A DNA stretch of 24,896 nt from UBA9676 sp036522155 (GCA_036522155.1 DATDGI010000187.1:1-24896), one strand, 5' to 3'; positions 7,164 through 15,884 are shown, numbered from the stretch's first letter. A program made the numbers and translations. The notes: generated by a model not told the origin, from the sequence alone.

Positions 7164-7541
7164 ATGGGGCACGTGGAATTCCTCGCAGCAGCGGCCAAGT
7201 CATCGGGCAGCAGCTACTACCTACTCATCGCGATCGTGGTCCTGTTCGGCGTCATGTACTTCGTGATGATCAGGCCCCAGCGGAACCGGCAGCGCCAGGC
7301 CATGGCGACGCAGAACCAGATCATGCCGGGCCAGCAGGTCCGGACCACGGCCGGCATGTACGCGAAGGTGGTCTCGATCAACGACGCCGACGTGGTACTG
7401 GAGGTCGCCCCGGGCGTCAACGTCCGCTACCTGCGCCGGGCGATCATGGAAGTGATCCACAGCGACGACGGGATGGCCGCACCCGGGGCGGGCACGAAAG
7501 AAGCAGGCAGCGCGGCTGAGGACGGGACCGCCACCAGCTAG
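7164..7541 (+). CDS. yajC: Preprotein translocase accessory subunit YajC
   Basis: YajC is a small inner-membrane partner of SecD-SecF in the Sec export machinery. The 125-residue product has one transmembrane helix (about residues 18-36, YYLLIAIVVLFGVMYFVMI) directly followed by RPQRNRQRQ, the basic RPQ motif that marks the family, and a small cytoplasmic domain with GQQVRTTAGMYAKV. The C-terminal about 25 residues are low complexity. GGAAGGAA at 7149-7156 supports the ATG at 7164. It precedes secD by 63 bases, the standard order. Confidence 0.95.
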   Translation: MGHVEFLAAAAKSSGSSYYLLIAIVVLFGVMYFVMIRPQRNRQRQAMATQNQIMPGQQVRTTAGMYAKVVSINDADVVLEVAPGVNVRYLRRAIMEVIHSDDGMAAPGAGTKEAGSAAEDGTATS

Positions 7542-7604
7542 CCACCCAGGTGCGCCGCTGGCCGGCGGGTCCCACCGACATCAGAATCGAAGGACGGGCG
7601 AGAA

Positions 7605-9332
7605 GTGGCTCCGCCAACCAGTACCTCTTCCCGGCCAGGCCGTTTGCTGGCCGTGCTGGCCGCCGTCATCGTGGTCATGCTGCTGGCCATCCTGGGCGGC
7701 GACCTGGCCACCCCGGGGAAGTGGTCAGGCAACTTCAAGGTCCATCTGGGCCTTGACCTGACCAGCGGCACCACGGTGGCACTGCAGGCGGCCAAGCCGG
7801 GCGGTGGCACGCCGACCTCGACCGAGATGCAGCAGGCCATCCAGATCATGACCAACCGGGTGAACGGGGCCGGCTTCACCGAGGCGCAGGTCGTCCAGCA
7901 GGGCAGCAACATCATCAACGTCTCGGTGCCCGGCCAGAACGCGCAGAAGGTGGTCAGCCTGGTCAGCCGGACCGCCGAGCTGCTGTTCCGGCAGGTGCTG
8001 CTGGAGGCGCCCAACCGGTCCACCGCCACGCCCACCCCGACGCCCAGCGCCACACCCAGCTCATCGGCCAGCCCGTCCGCGTCGCCCAGGGCAAGCACAT
8101 CGGCCACGCCCACGCCCACCGCCTCGGCCACCCCGTCTCCTACACCGACCTCGGGCCTGTCCACCTGGCAGCAGGCCACCGGCAACGCCACGCTGGTCAG
8201 CGCGCCGGTGAAGGCCCTGTTCGACAGGCTCAACTGCGAGAACCCGAGCTGGCAGAAGCAGGTCGGGTACAACAACGGCGAATACGACAACGCCAGCATC
8301 CAGATCGTGTCCTGCGACGCGGCCCACAATAAGTACGTGCTGGACAAGTCGACGGTCGCGGGCACCATGATCACCTCGGCCAGCGCCAATCCCAACCCGA
8401 ACGGGAGCGACTGGCTGGTCGACATCAGTTTCAACGGGGCGGGCGCGAAGGCGTTCGGGGACCTCACCACCGGGATGTACGACAAGTACCACCAGAGCGT
8501 GGTCCCGCCGGACCTGCTGGGCGTGGTGCTGGACGGGACGGTGGTGTCCGCGCCCTACATCCAGACCCCCACGGTCGGCGGCCAGTCACAGATCAGCGGC
8601 AACTTCACCCAGAACACGGCATCCCAGCTGGCGAACCAGCTGTCCTACGGCAAGCTGCCGCTGAGCTTCCACCAGCAGTCGGCGGAGTCGGTGTCGCCGC
8701 AGCTCGGTCATGACCAGCTCACCGCCGGCCTGATCGCGGCCGGGCTCGGCCTCATCCTGGTGGTCTTTTACCTGCTGCTGTACTACCGCGGGCTGGCCCT
8801 GGTCGCGGTGTCCAGCCTGGTGATCGCCGCGCTGCTGGCCTACCTGTCGGTGATCCTGCTCGGCAAGTACCAGAGCTTCGCGCTGTCGCTGGCCGGCATC
8901 GCCGGCCTGATCGTGGCCATCGGCATCACCGCCGACTCCTTCGTGGTGTTCTTCGAGCGGCTCAGGGACGAGGTGCGGGAAGGCCGCTCGCTGCGGGCGG
9001 CGGTGGAGCGCGGCTGGACCCGGGCCCGGCGGACGATCCTGGTCTCCGACACGGTGTCCTTCCTGGCCGCCGCGCTGCTGTACTACTTCGCGATCGGCAG
9101 CGTCCGCGGCTTCGCGTTCACCCTCGGCCTCACCACGGTGATCGACGTGCTGGTGGTGTTCACCTTCACCAAGCCGGTGATCACCCTGCTGGCCAGGACC
9201 AAGTTCTACGGGGATGGGCATCCGCTGTCCGGGCTGGATCCCAAGCGGCTCGGCGCCCGGGCACCGTGGCGCAGCTCGGTCCGCCGCCCGGCCCGGGTCC
9301 CGGCCCGGAGCACCCCGGTGAAGGAGGCATGA
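7605..9332 (+). CDS. secD: Protein translocase subunit SecD
   Basis: SecD with SecF uses the proton gradient to help pull exported proteins out of the SecYEG channel. The 575-residue product has TM1 (about 13-31), the HLGLDLTSGTTVAL motif (47-60), a large extracellular region (about 62-370), and five further helices (about 373-530) with IGITADSFVVFFERLRDE; D444 corresponds to the conserved proton-path aspartate. An about 45-residue Thr/Pro/Ser/Ala linker (140-185) interrupts the extracellular P1 region. The start is GTG 7605 with AAGGA at 7590-7594. The secD stop overlaps the likely secF start. Confidence 0.95.
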   Translation: MAPPTSTSSRPGRLLAVLAAVIVVMLLAILGGDLATPGKWSGNFKVHLGLDLTSGTTVALQAAKPGGGTPTSTEMQQAIQIMTNRVNGAGFTEAQVVQQGSNIINVSVPGQNAQKVVSLVSRTAELLFRQVLLEAPNRSTATPTPTPSATPSSSASPSASPRASTSATPTPTASATPSPTPTSGLSTWQQATGNATLVSAPVKALFDRLNCENPSWQKQVGYNNGEYDNASIQIVSCDAAHNKYVLDKSTVAGTMITSASANPNPNGSDWLVDISFNGAGAKAFGDLTTGMYDKYHQSVVPPDLLGVVLDGTVVSAPYIQTPTVGGQSQISGNFTQNTASQLANQLSYGKLPLSFHQQSAESVSPQLGHDQLTAGLIAAGLGLILVVFYLLLYYRGLALVAVSSLVIAALLAYLSVILLGKYQSFALSLAGIAGLIVAIGITADSFVVFFERLRDEVREGRSLRAAVERGWTRARRTILVSDTVSFLAAALLYYFAIGSVRGFAFTLGLTTVIDVLVVFTFTKPVITLLARTKFYGDGHPLSGLDPKRLGARAPWRSSVRRPARVPARSTPVKEA

Positions 9333-10585
9333 TGTCCGGGCTGGGTGGCATCGGCGGCCGGCTCTACCGGGGCGAGGTCTCGGTCGACTTCGTCGGCCGC
9401 AAGCGGCTCTGGTACACCATTTCCGGGGCGATCCTGGCGATCAGCGTGGTGGCGCTGCTCGTCCTCCACCTCAACTTCAGCGTGGATTTCAAGGGCGGGT
9501 CGGTGTTCAAGTTCCCGACCGGCACCGAATCCATCAGCCAGGTGCGCACCACCGTCAGCGGGGCCGGTGGCGGCGCGGACGCGATCGTCCAGCAGGTCAC
9601 CAACCTGGCCAACGGCAAATCCCAATGGAACGTACAGACGCACCCGCTCACCTCGGCCCAGCAGACCTCGGTGTCGGACGCGATCGCGCGCACCTTCCAC
9701 CTGACCCAGGGCCAGATCAGCACCCAGTTCGTCGGGGCCAGCTGGGGCAGCCAGATCTCGCAGAAGGCCCTGGAAGCGCTGATCGCGTTCCTGATCGTGA
9801 TCGTCATCTACCTGTCGATCGCGTTCGAATGGAAGATGGCCGTCGCCGCCCTGGTCGCGCTCGCCCACGACATCGTCATCACGGTCGGGGTGTACGCGCT
9901 GCTCGGCTTCCAGGTCAGCCCGGCCTCGGTGATCGGCCTGCTGACCATCCTGGGTTACTCGCTGTACGACACGGTGGTGGTCTTCGACAAGGTCAGGGAG
10001 AACACCGCTGGCCTGCTCGGCTCGGCCCGGTCCACCTACAGCCAGGCGGCCAACCAGGCCCTGAACCAGACCCTGGTCCGGTCCATCAACACTTCGGTTA
10101 TCGCGCTGCTGCCGGTGGCGGCGATCCTGTTCATCGGGGCGGGCCTGCTCGGCGCGGGCGAGCTCAAGGACCTGGCGCTGGTGCTGTTCGTCGGCATGCT
10201 GTCCGGTACCTACTCCTCCATCTGCATCGCCACCCCGGTGCTGGCCGACCTGAAGGAACGCGAGCCGCAGTACCGTGCCCTGGCCAAGCGGGTCTCGCTG
10301 CGCGCGGCCGGTGGCCGCGCCGCCAGGCGGGCCGGCGCCAGGGCCACGGCCGGCAACGGCACCGCCACCCTGACCGCGGACGGGCCGGACCCGGCGGACG
10401 GCGACCTGCCGGAGCCGGCCGCCGACGAGCAGGCCGCCGGCACGGCGGGTACCGAGCCGGTGCCGGCGGGCCGGACTCCCGGGCGCGGCACCAACCCGGG
10501 GGGCGCCCGGCCTGGCCCGCGGCAGCAGCCACGCCGGCCCAGCAACGCCCGGCGGCGCCCGGGCGGCAAGAAGAAGCGGCGGTAG
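9332..10585 (+). CDS. secF: Protein translocase subunit SecF
   Basis: SecF is the partner of SecD. The 417-residue product has TM1 (about 28-47), the NFSVDFKGGSVFKF motif (48-61), an extracellular domain (about 62-145), and five helices (about 148-300) containing YSLYDTVVVFDKVREN with the conserved D213. Residues from about 325 form a long Ala/Gly/Pro/Arg-rich cytoplasmic tail ending KKKRR, absent from enterobacterial SecF. I chose ATG 9332: AAGGAGG (9321-9327) lies 4 bases upstream and the product then starts in register with family members; an upstream in-frame GTG at 9266 would overlap secD by 67 bases and lacks support. The stop is 4 bases before apt. Confidence 0.94.
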   Translation: MSGLGGIGGRLYRGEVSVDFVGRKRLWYTISGAILAISVVALLVLHLNFSVDFKGGSVFKFPTGTESISQVRTTVSGAGGGADAIVQQVTNLANGKSQWNVQTHPLTSAQQTSVSDAIARTFHLTQGQISTQFVGASWGSQISQKALEALIAFLIVIVIYLSIAFEWKMAVAALVALAHDIVITVGVYALLGFQVSPASVIGLLTILGYSLYDTVVVFDKVRENTAGLLGSARSTYSQAANQALNQTLVRSINTSVIALLPVAAILFIGAGLLGAGELKDLALVLFVGMLSGTYSSICIATPVLADLKEREPQYRALAKRVSLRAAGGRAARRAGARATAGNGTATLTADGPDPADGDLPEPAADEQAAGTAGTEPVPAGRTPGRGTNPGGARPGPRQQPRRPSNARRRPGGKKKRR

Positions 10586-10589
10586 CCGC

Positions 10590-11156
10590 GTGCCGGCTGG
10601 GCCAGGGCTGCCGGGGGAAGCGGGCGCACCGGCCGGGACGGATCTGGAGGGCCTGATCAAGGCCAGGATCCGGGATGTCCCCGACTACCCACAGCCCGGC
10701 ATCGTGTTCAAGGACATCACCCCGCTGCTGGCCGACGGCCGGGCGTTCGCCACCGTCGTGAGCGCGCTGGCCACCGGGCACGGGCCGGTGGACAAGGTGG
10801 CGGGAATCGAGGCCCGTGGTTTCATCCTGGCCGCGCCGGTCGCGACGGAGCTGGGCTCGGGGTTCGTGCCGGTCCGCAAGCAGGGGCGGCTGCCCGGCCC
10901 GACCTACGCCCAGAGCTATGACCTGGAGTACGGGACCGCCACCATCGAAGTGCACCAGGACGCGTTCGCGCCGGCCGAGCGGGTGCTCGTCGTCGACGAC
11001 GTTCTGGCCACCGGCGGCACGGCGGCGGCCACGGTAGCGCTGGTCGAGCGGGCCGGGGCCGACGTCGTCGGCATCGCCGTCATCCTGGAACTGGCGTTCC
11101 TGGGCGGCCGGGCCCGGCTGGCCCGCCCGAATCTGCGGTCGCTGCTGGTGGTGTGA
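10590..11156 (+). CDS. apt: Adenine phosphoribosyltransferase
   Basis: Apt salvages adenine to AMP using PRPP. The 188-residue product carries the type I phosphoribosyltransferase PRPP-binding loop VLVVDDVLATGGT (132-144) and the family motifs DYPQPGIVFKDITPLL (32-47), GIEARGFI (72-79) and RKQGRLPGPT. The start is GTG 10590, four bases after the secF stop, with no strong ribosome-binding site, which suggests translation by reinitiation from secF. The first about 17 residues are a Gly/Pro/Ala extension. The position between secF and rel is the conserved actinobacterial arrangement; a lipoprotein gene found between secF and apt in mycobacteria is absent. Confidence 0.95.
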   Translation: MPAGPGLPGEAGAPAGTDLEGLIKARIRDVPDYPQPGIVFKDITPLLADGRAFATVVSALATGHGPVDKVAGIEARGFILAAPVATELGSGFVPVRKQGRLPGPTYAQSYDLEYGTATIEVHQDAFAPAERVLVVDDVLATGGTAAATVALVERAGADVVGIAVILELAFLGGRARLARPNLRSLLVV

Positions 11157-11245
11157 CCGACATTTGCCCCGCCGCCGGGATGAGCTGACCATCCGCCGGT
11201 GTTACCGCCGGTAGACTGGATGCCAGGCGGACGACAGGAGCGCAT

Positions 11246-13672
11246 GTGGCCGGTGACGTGGCGATGACCGGCCGGGCCGGCGCCGACGTCACCCCGCCCG
11301 GCCCGGAGCCGCCGGAAGCCCTGGCGGCCGCCGGGGACGGGCCGGGGGTGGCGCCCGGCGCGCCCGTGCCCGCGTCGAGCGCTGCCCACCCGGTCCCACC
11401 CGGCCCACCCGGCGCACCGGGCACGGCCGGCGGCGCCGCCGTCCGGCGGCGCCTGGCCCGCCTCGGCGCGACCCGCGGCGGCGGAGTCAACCCGGTGCTT
11501 GAGCCCCTGCTCAAGACGGTCCGGGCCACTCATCCCAAGGCCGACATCCGGCTCATCGAGCGGGCCTACGACGTGGCCGCATATTGGCACGCCGGGCAGA
11601 AGCGCAAGAGCGGTGACCCCTTCATCACCCATCCGCTGGCGGTGGCCACCATCCTGGCCGAGCTGGGCATGAACCACGAGACCATCTGCGCCGCGCTGCT
11701 GCACGACACGGTCGAGGACACCCGGTACACGCTGGCCGAGCTCAGCCGGGATTTCGGGGACGACGTGGGCGTCCTGGTGGACGGGGTCACCAAGCTGGAG
11801 AAGGTCAAGTACGGTGAGGCGGCCGCGGCCGAGACCGTGCGCAAGATGGTGGTCGCGATGTCGCGCGACATCCGGGTCCTGGTCATCAAGCTGGCCGACC
11901 GGCTGCACAACATGCGCACCCTGCGCTACCTGCCGCGGGACAAGCAGGAACGCAAGTCACGCGAGACGCTGGAGATCTTCGCGCCGCTGGCCCACCGGCT
12001 GGGCATGAACACCGTCAAGTGGGAGCTGGAGGACCTGGCCTTCGCCACCCTCTATCCCAAGCGCTACGACGAGATCGCCCGGATGGTCTCCGAACGGGCC
12101 CCCCGCCGGGAGCTGTTCCTGCAGGAGGTCGTCGACGAGGTCCGGGCGGACCTGCGCGAGGCCAAGGTGAAGGCGCGGGTGACCGGCCGCCCCAAGCACT
12201 ACTACTCCGTCTACCAGAAGATGATCGCCAGGAACGTCAGCTTCGACGAGATCTACGACCTGGTCGGCATCCGGGTGCTGGTCGATTCGGTGCGCGACTG
12301 CTACGCGGTGCTCGGCACGGTGCACGCCCGGTGGAACCCGATTCCCGGGCGGTTCAAGGACTACATCGCGATGCCGAAGTTCAACATGTACCAGTCGCTG
12401 CACACGACGGTGATCGGCCCGGAGGGCAAGCCGGTCGAGCTGCAGATCCGCACCTGGGGCATGCACCGGCGATCGGAATACGGCGTCGCCGCCCACTGGA
12501 AGTACAAGGAGGAGACGAGCCCACGGGGGCGCAGCGGGAACGGCGGGGCGGACCCGGGCGAGATGGCCTGGCTGCGGCAGCTGGTGGACTGGCAGCGGGA
12601 GACCGCCGACCCGGCCGAGTTCCTCGAGTCGCTCCGGTTCGACCTCGGCGCGGCCGAGGTCTACGTGTTCACCCCGCGCGGCGAGGTGATCGCGCTGCCG
12701 CAGGGCGCGACCCCGGTGGACTTCGCCTACGCGATCCACACCGAAGTGGGCCACCGCACCATCGGGGCCAGGGTGAACGGCAGGCTGGTGGCCCTGGAAT
12801 CCACCCTCGACAACGGCGACACGGTCGAGATTTTCACGTCCAAGGCGCAGGACGCCGCGCCCAGCCGGGACTGGCTGGGTTTCGTCAAGAGCGCCCGGGC
12901 CCGGAACAAGATCAGGCACTGGTTCTCCAAGGAGCGCCGGGAGGCAGCGGCCGAGGCCGGCAAGACGGCCATCGCCCGCACCATGCGCAAGCAGGAACTG
13001 CCACTCCAGCGGCTGGCCTCCGCGGACGCGCTGCTCGCGATCGCCACCGAGCTGCACTACCCCGACGTGTCCGCGCTGTACGCGGCGGTGGGGGAGGGCC
13101 ACGTCAGCGCCCAGTCGGTGGTCGCCAAGCTGGTCCAGTCCGTCGGTGGTGCGGCCGCCGCACAGGAGGACCTGGCGGAAACCACCCTGCCGACCCAGCC
13201 GCCCCGGCCCCGCACGGCCGGCGATTCCGGGGTGGTGGTGGAGGGCTCGGCCGATGTCTGGGCCCGGCTGTCGCGCTGCTGTACCCCGGTGCCGGGGGAC
13301 GAGATCACCGGGTTCGTCACCCGCGGGCACGGCGTCTCCGTTCACCGGTCGGACTGCGGCAACCTGCGGCACCTGCTTGACTCCGAGCCGGAACGGCTGG
13401 TGTCGGTGCGCTGGTCCCCGACCGAGGATTCGCTTTTCCTCGTCGCCATCCAGGTGGAGGCGCTGGACCGGACCGGCCTGCTGTCCGACGTCACCCGGTC
13501 GATCTCCGACCAGCACGTCAATATCCTGTCCGCCTCGGTCACCACGACCAGGGACCGGGTGGCGGTCAGCAAGTTCACCTTCGAGATGGGCGACCCCAAG
13601 CACCTGGGGCACGTGCTCCGCGCGGTCCGCGCCATCGACGGCGTCTACGACGTCTACCGGGTCACCAGCTGA
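11246..13672 (+). CDS. rel: Bifunctional (p)ppGpp synthetase/hydrolase Rel (RSH family)
   Basis: Rel makes and degrades the alarmone (p)ppGpp in the stringent response. The 808-residue product has an 85-residue disordered Pro/Ala/Gly N-terminus, an HD hydrolase domain (about 100-260; HTHPL-type H129 and LLHDTVEDT at 151-159), a synthetase domain (about 300-420; GRPKHYYSVYQKM, the RFKD motif at 369-372, and YQSLHTTV), a TGS domain (470-530), a Cys-containing domain (RCCTPVPGDEI and HRSDCGN, 678-706) and a C-terminal ACT domain (about 730-808). RFKD is the form seen in bifunctional enzymes rather than synthetase-only RelA. GTG 11246 follows AGGAG (11236-11240) by 5 bases; the ATG at 11244 is out of frame. 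A possible -10, TAGACT, lies at 11212-11217 with no clear -35. Confidence 0.96.
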   Translation: MAGDVAMTGRAGADVTPPGPEPPEALAAAGDGPGVAPGAPVPASSAAHPVPPGPPGAPGTAGGAAVRRRLARLGATRGGGVNPVLEPLLKTVRATHPKADIRLIERAYDVAAYWHAGQKRKSGDPFITHPLAVATILAELGMNHETICAALLHDTVEDTRYTLAELSRDFGDDVGVLVDGVTKLEKVKYGEAAAAETVRKMVVAMSRDIRVLVIKLADRLHNMRTLRYLPRDKQERKSRETLEIFAPLAHRLGMNTVKWELEDLAFATLYPKRYDEIARMVSERAPRRELFLQEVVDEVRADLREAKVKARVTGRPKHYYSVYQKMIARNVSFDEIYDLVGIRVLVDSVRDCYAVLGTVHARWNPIPGRFKDYIAMPKFNMYQSLHTTVIGPEGKPVELQIRTWGMHRRSEYGVAAHWKYKEETSPRGRSGNGGADPGEMAWLRQLVDWQRETADPAEFLESLRFDLGAAEVYVFTPRGEVIALPQGATPVDFAYAIHTEVGHRTIGARVNGRLVALESTLDNGDTVEIFTSKAQDAAPSRDWLGFVKSARARNKIRHWFSKERREAAAEAGKTAIARTMRKQELPLQRLASADALLAIATELHYPDVSALYAAVGEGHVSAQSVVAKLVQSVGGAAAAQEDLAETTLPTQPPRPRTAGDSGVVVEGSADVWARLSRCCTPVPGDEITGFVTRGHGVSVHRSDCGNLRHLLDSEPERLVSVRWSPTEDSLFLVAIQVEALDRTGLLSDVTRSISDQHVNILSASVTTTRDRVAVSKFTFEMGDPKHLGHVLRAVRAIDGVYDVYRVTS

Positions 13673-13675
13673 CCG

Positions 13676-13702
13676 GGCCGGCGCCGGCCGCCGGCAGGCC
13701 GG
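13676..13702. terminator. Candidate bidirectional terminator between convergent rel and DUF349 genes
   Basis: The 32-base gap contains a perfect 14-base palindrome GGCCGGCGCCGGCC (13676-13689) and an overlapping CCGGCC/GGCCGG stem with a 7-base loop (13684-13702). The two genes converge here, so a hairpin working in both directions is expected. No T-run is present on either strand. Confidence 0.45.
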
Positions 13703-13704
13703 GC

Positions 13705-14943
13705 TCAGCCGGACAGCTCGGCCAGGGTCCGCTCGGCCTCGGCCAGCCATGACTGGCGGGCCGCGAGCGCTTCCTCCGCCTCCTGCGCCGCCTTGGCGTC
13801 GCTGCGCTCCCTGGCCTTGGCCAGCTGACCCTCCAGCCCGGCGATCGCCGACCTGATCTGCTCCACGGTGTCCTGGGCCCGCGCCAGCGCCTCAGGGTTG
13901 GACCGCCGCCACTGGGCGTCCTCGGCCTTGCGGACCGCGTCCTCGATCCGGCGCAGGCCCGACTCCAGCCGCTCGTGTGCCTCCCTGGGCACCGGCCCGG
14001 CCTGCTCCCAGCGCTCCTGGATCCCGCGCAGCGCGGCCCGGGCGGCGCGGACGTCGGTCACCGGGACGAGCCGGCCGGCCTCCTCCAGCAGTTGCGTCTT
14101 GACCGCGGCATGGTCGCGCAGGGCCGCGTCCTTGGCCGAGTACACCTGCGTCCGGGCCTGGAAGAAGGCGTCCTGTGCGGTCTTGAACCGGCTCCAGAGC
14201 GTCTCCTCGTCCGCCCGGGCCGCCCGCCCGGCCGCCTTCCAGGAGTGCATCAGCTCACGGAAGGCGGCCGCGGTGCCCGCCCAGTCGGTGGACGAGGCCA
14301 GCGACTCGGCCTCGGCGCACAGTTTCTCCTTGGCCGTTCGTGCGGTCTCCCGCTCCTCCTCCAGGTCGGCGAAGTAGGCCTTGCGGCGCTTGTTGAACGC
14401 GTTGCGCGCGGCCGACAGCCGCTTCCACAGGGCGGCTTCGACCGCCCGGTCGGCCCGCGGCGCGGCCTTCCACTCCTCCAGCAACTGGCGCAGCCGCTCA
14501 CCGCTGACCTTCCAGTGGGTCGCCTCGGCCGCCAGCCGCTCGGCCTCGGCGACGATCCGCTCCTTGACGTTCCTGGCCTCGGCCCGGGCGTGGTCGCGCG
14601 CCGCCCTGACCTCCTCCTGGCGGTGGTCGACCTTCCCGGACAGGGCATCCAGCCTGGCCAGCAACTGGTCCAGATCCCCGATGGCATGGGCGTCGGTCAC
14701 CGCCGCCCGCACCCGGTCGATACTGGCGCGCGCCTGGGCCGGCGACAGGTCGGTGGCGGTGACGCGCTGCTCGAGCAGGGTGACCTCGGTGTCAAGCGCC
14801 TCGAACTTACGGCAGAAGAACGCGAGCGCCTCGTCCGGGCTGCCAGCCTGCCACGAGCCGATCACCCGCTCACCGTCGGCGGTACGCACGTAGACCGTAC
14901 CGTCGGCGTCTACCCGGCCCCACGGGTCGTTAGCGGTGCTCAC
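13705..14943 (-). CDS. DUF349 repeat coiled-coil protein
   Basis: The 412-residue cytoplasmic protein has a short N-terminal segment (NDPWGRVDADGTVYVRTADGE), then is almost entirely charged helix. At least three DUF349-type repeats are visible, each with a tryptophan and a basic/aromatic end: LLEEWKAAPR...AYF, LMHSWKAAGR...QVY and IQERWEQAGP...AQW. DUF349 proteins are widespread in actinobacteria and have no established biochemical function. The start is GTG at 14943 (minus strand), fixed by AGGAGG (14955-14950) 6 bases upstream; the reading frame continues further upstream but without a ribosome-binding site. It follows the cyclophilin gene on the same strand by 43 bases, across a strong hairpin, and converges on rel. 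Confidence 0.88.
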   Translation of the reverse strand: MSTANDPWGRVDADGTVYVRTADGERVIGSWQAGSPDEALAFFCRKFEALDTEVTLLEQRVTATDLSPAQARASIDRVRAAVTDAHAIGDLDQLLARLDALSGKVDHRQEEVRAARDHARAEARNVKERIVAEAERLAAEATHWKVSGERLRQLLEEWKAAPRADRAVEAALWKRLSAARNAFNKRRKAYFADLEEERETARTAKEKLCAEAESLASSTDWAGTAAAFRELMHSWKAAGRAARADEETLWSRFKTAQDAFFQARTQVYSAKDAALRDHAAVKTQLLEEAGRLVPVTDVRAARAALRGIQERWEQAGPVPREAHERLESGLRRIEDAVRKAEDAQWRRSNPEALARAQDTVEQIRSAIAGLEGQLAKARERSDAKAAQEAEEALAARQSWLAEAERTLAELSG

Positions 14944-14959
14944 CGCGAACCTCCTGCTC

Positions 14960-14994
14960 AGACCTGACCCCGGTGATGAAGCGGGGTCAGGTCT
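14960..14994 (-). terminator. Perfect 13-bp hairpin between cyclophilin and DUF349 genes
   Basis: AGACCTGACCCCG and CGGGGTCAGGTCT pair without mismatch around a 9-base loop (14973-14981). On the minus-strand transcript the stem includes the cyclophilin stop codon (14989-14987) and ends 4 bases before the AGGAGG of the DUF349 gene. There is no U-run after the stem. It could be a terminator, an attenuator or an mRNA-stabilising hairpin that tunes the downstream gene. Confidence 0.6.
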
Positions 14995-15829
14995 TGGTGA
15001 TAGTGACCCTTTCGATGATGACCTTCTCCTTGGGATGGCCGTCACCAGGGCCGTTGGCGTTGTTTGTGCCCGCCTTGGCCACATTCTGGACGATTCCCAG
15101 TCCCTTGACGACTGTGCCGAACGGCGTATAGCTGGCCGTCAGCGACAGCGAGTTCCGGTAAACCAGGAAAAACTGGCTGCCGTTGGTGCCAGGGCCCGCG
15201 TTCGCCATGGCCACGGTGCCGGCCGTGTACCTGGCCCCGGCCAGGTTCTCGTTTGCGAACTTGTAGCCCGGGCCACCGGTGCCGGTGCCGGTTGGGTCAC
15301 CGCACTGCAGCACGAAAATGCCGGAGGTGGTGAGCCGGTGGCAGGTCGTGTTGTTGAAATACTTCTTGGCCGCCAGGTAGACGAACGAGTTGACGGTGCA
15401 GGTCGCCTTCGCGTTCAGCAGGTCGATCACCACCGTGCCGCGGTTGGTCACGATGCGGGCCTGATAGGTGGCCTTGCCGTCGGGTTTCGCCGGCGGGAAG
15501 CCGACATTGCGCGCTGGCGTCCCGTTCGAGGTGTAGCTGCAATGCGTGGCGGGCTCGGCCACCGCCGCCGTCGCTGAGGGGCTGGGCGTGGCGGAAGCCG
15601 AGGCGGTCGGGGTGAGGCTGGGGCTCGGCGTGGCCGAGGAGGCGGCCGCGGGCTTGCCGCTGCCGGAGAAGATGAAGAAGCCCCCGACCGCGAGCGCTAT
15701 CATTACGGCCGCGGCCCCGCCGACGATGGTGGAGACCCGCACTTTACGGGCCTTCTGGAGCCGCCTGTTCTGCTGCCGCTGATAACGCTCACGAGCGAGC
15801 CTGCGCTGGCGTTCCTTCTTCCCCGCCAC
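14987..15829 (-). CDS. Membrane-anchored cyclophilin-type peptidyl-prolyl isomerase
   Basis: The 280-residue protein has a strongly basic cytoplasmic N-terminus (1-31), one transmembrane helix (about 34-55), a Ser/Thr/Pro/Ala linker (57-95) and an extracytoplasmic cyclophilin domain (about 120-280). Family motifs are CHRLTTSGIFVLQCGDPTG (163-181) with catalytic R165, GTGTGGPGY and MANAGPGTNGSQFF (208-221). The Trp and His that bind cyclosporin in human CypA are not present (region about 226-239), so drug sensitivity is doubtful. It should assist folding of exported proteins at the outer face. The start is GTG 15829, with AGGAGG (15844-15839) 9 bases upstream. Actinobacterial orthologues lie next to rel, as here. 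Confidence 0.93.
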   Translation of the reverse strand: MAGKKERQRRLARERYQRQQNRRLQKARKVRVSTIVGGAAAVMIALAVGGFFIFSGSGKPAAASSATPSPSLTPTASASATPSPSATAAVAEPATHCSYTSNGTPARNVGFPPAKPDGKATYQARIVTNRGTVVIDLLNAKATCTVNSFVYLAAKKYFNNTTCHRLTTSGIFVLQCGDPTGTGTGGPGYKFANENLAGARYTAGTVAMANAGPGTNGSQFFLVYRNSLSLTASYTPFGTVVKGLGIVQNVAKAGTNNANGPGDGHPKEKVIIERVTITKT

Positions 15830-15864
15830 GCCTGTCAACCTCCTGGCTGCTAGGTGCCACCGGT

Positions 15865-15884
15865 GCTGATCAGCGAAACTTCGC
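15865..15884. promoter_or_regulatory. Paired palindromes in divergent promoter region (candidate operator)
   Basis: GCTGATCAGC (15865-15874) is a perfect 10-base palindrome, and GCGAA-AC-TTCGC (15873-15884) is a second inverted repeat sharing its edge. They lie in the 180-base gap between the divergent cyclophilin and hydrolase genes, just downstream of a possible minus-strand -10 (TACGAT, 15892-15887). A repressor site is possible; no known regulator consensus was recognised. Confidence 0.35.

Noticed and set aside
9266..9331. Upstream GTG start for secF at 9266
   Set aside because: It would overlap secD by 67 bases and add a Pro/Gly-rich segment with no family match; the AAGGAGG at 9321-9327 points to ATG 9332.
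14944..15084. Upstream extension of the DUF349 frame on the minus strand
   Set aside because: The frame is open but runs through the hairpin into the cyclophilin gene; a full AGGAGG at the correct distance supports GTG 14943.
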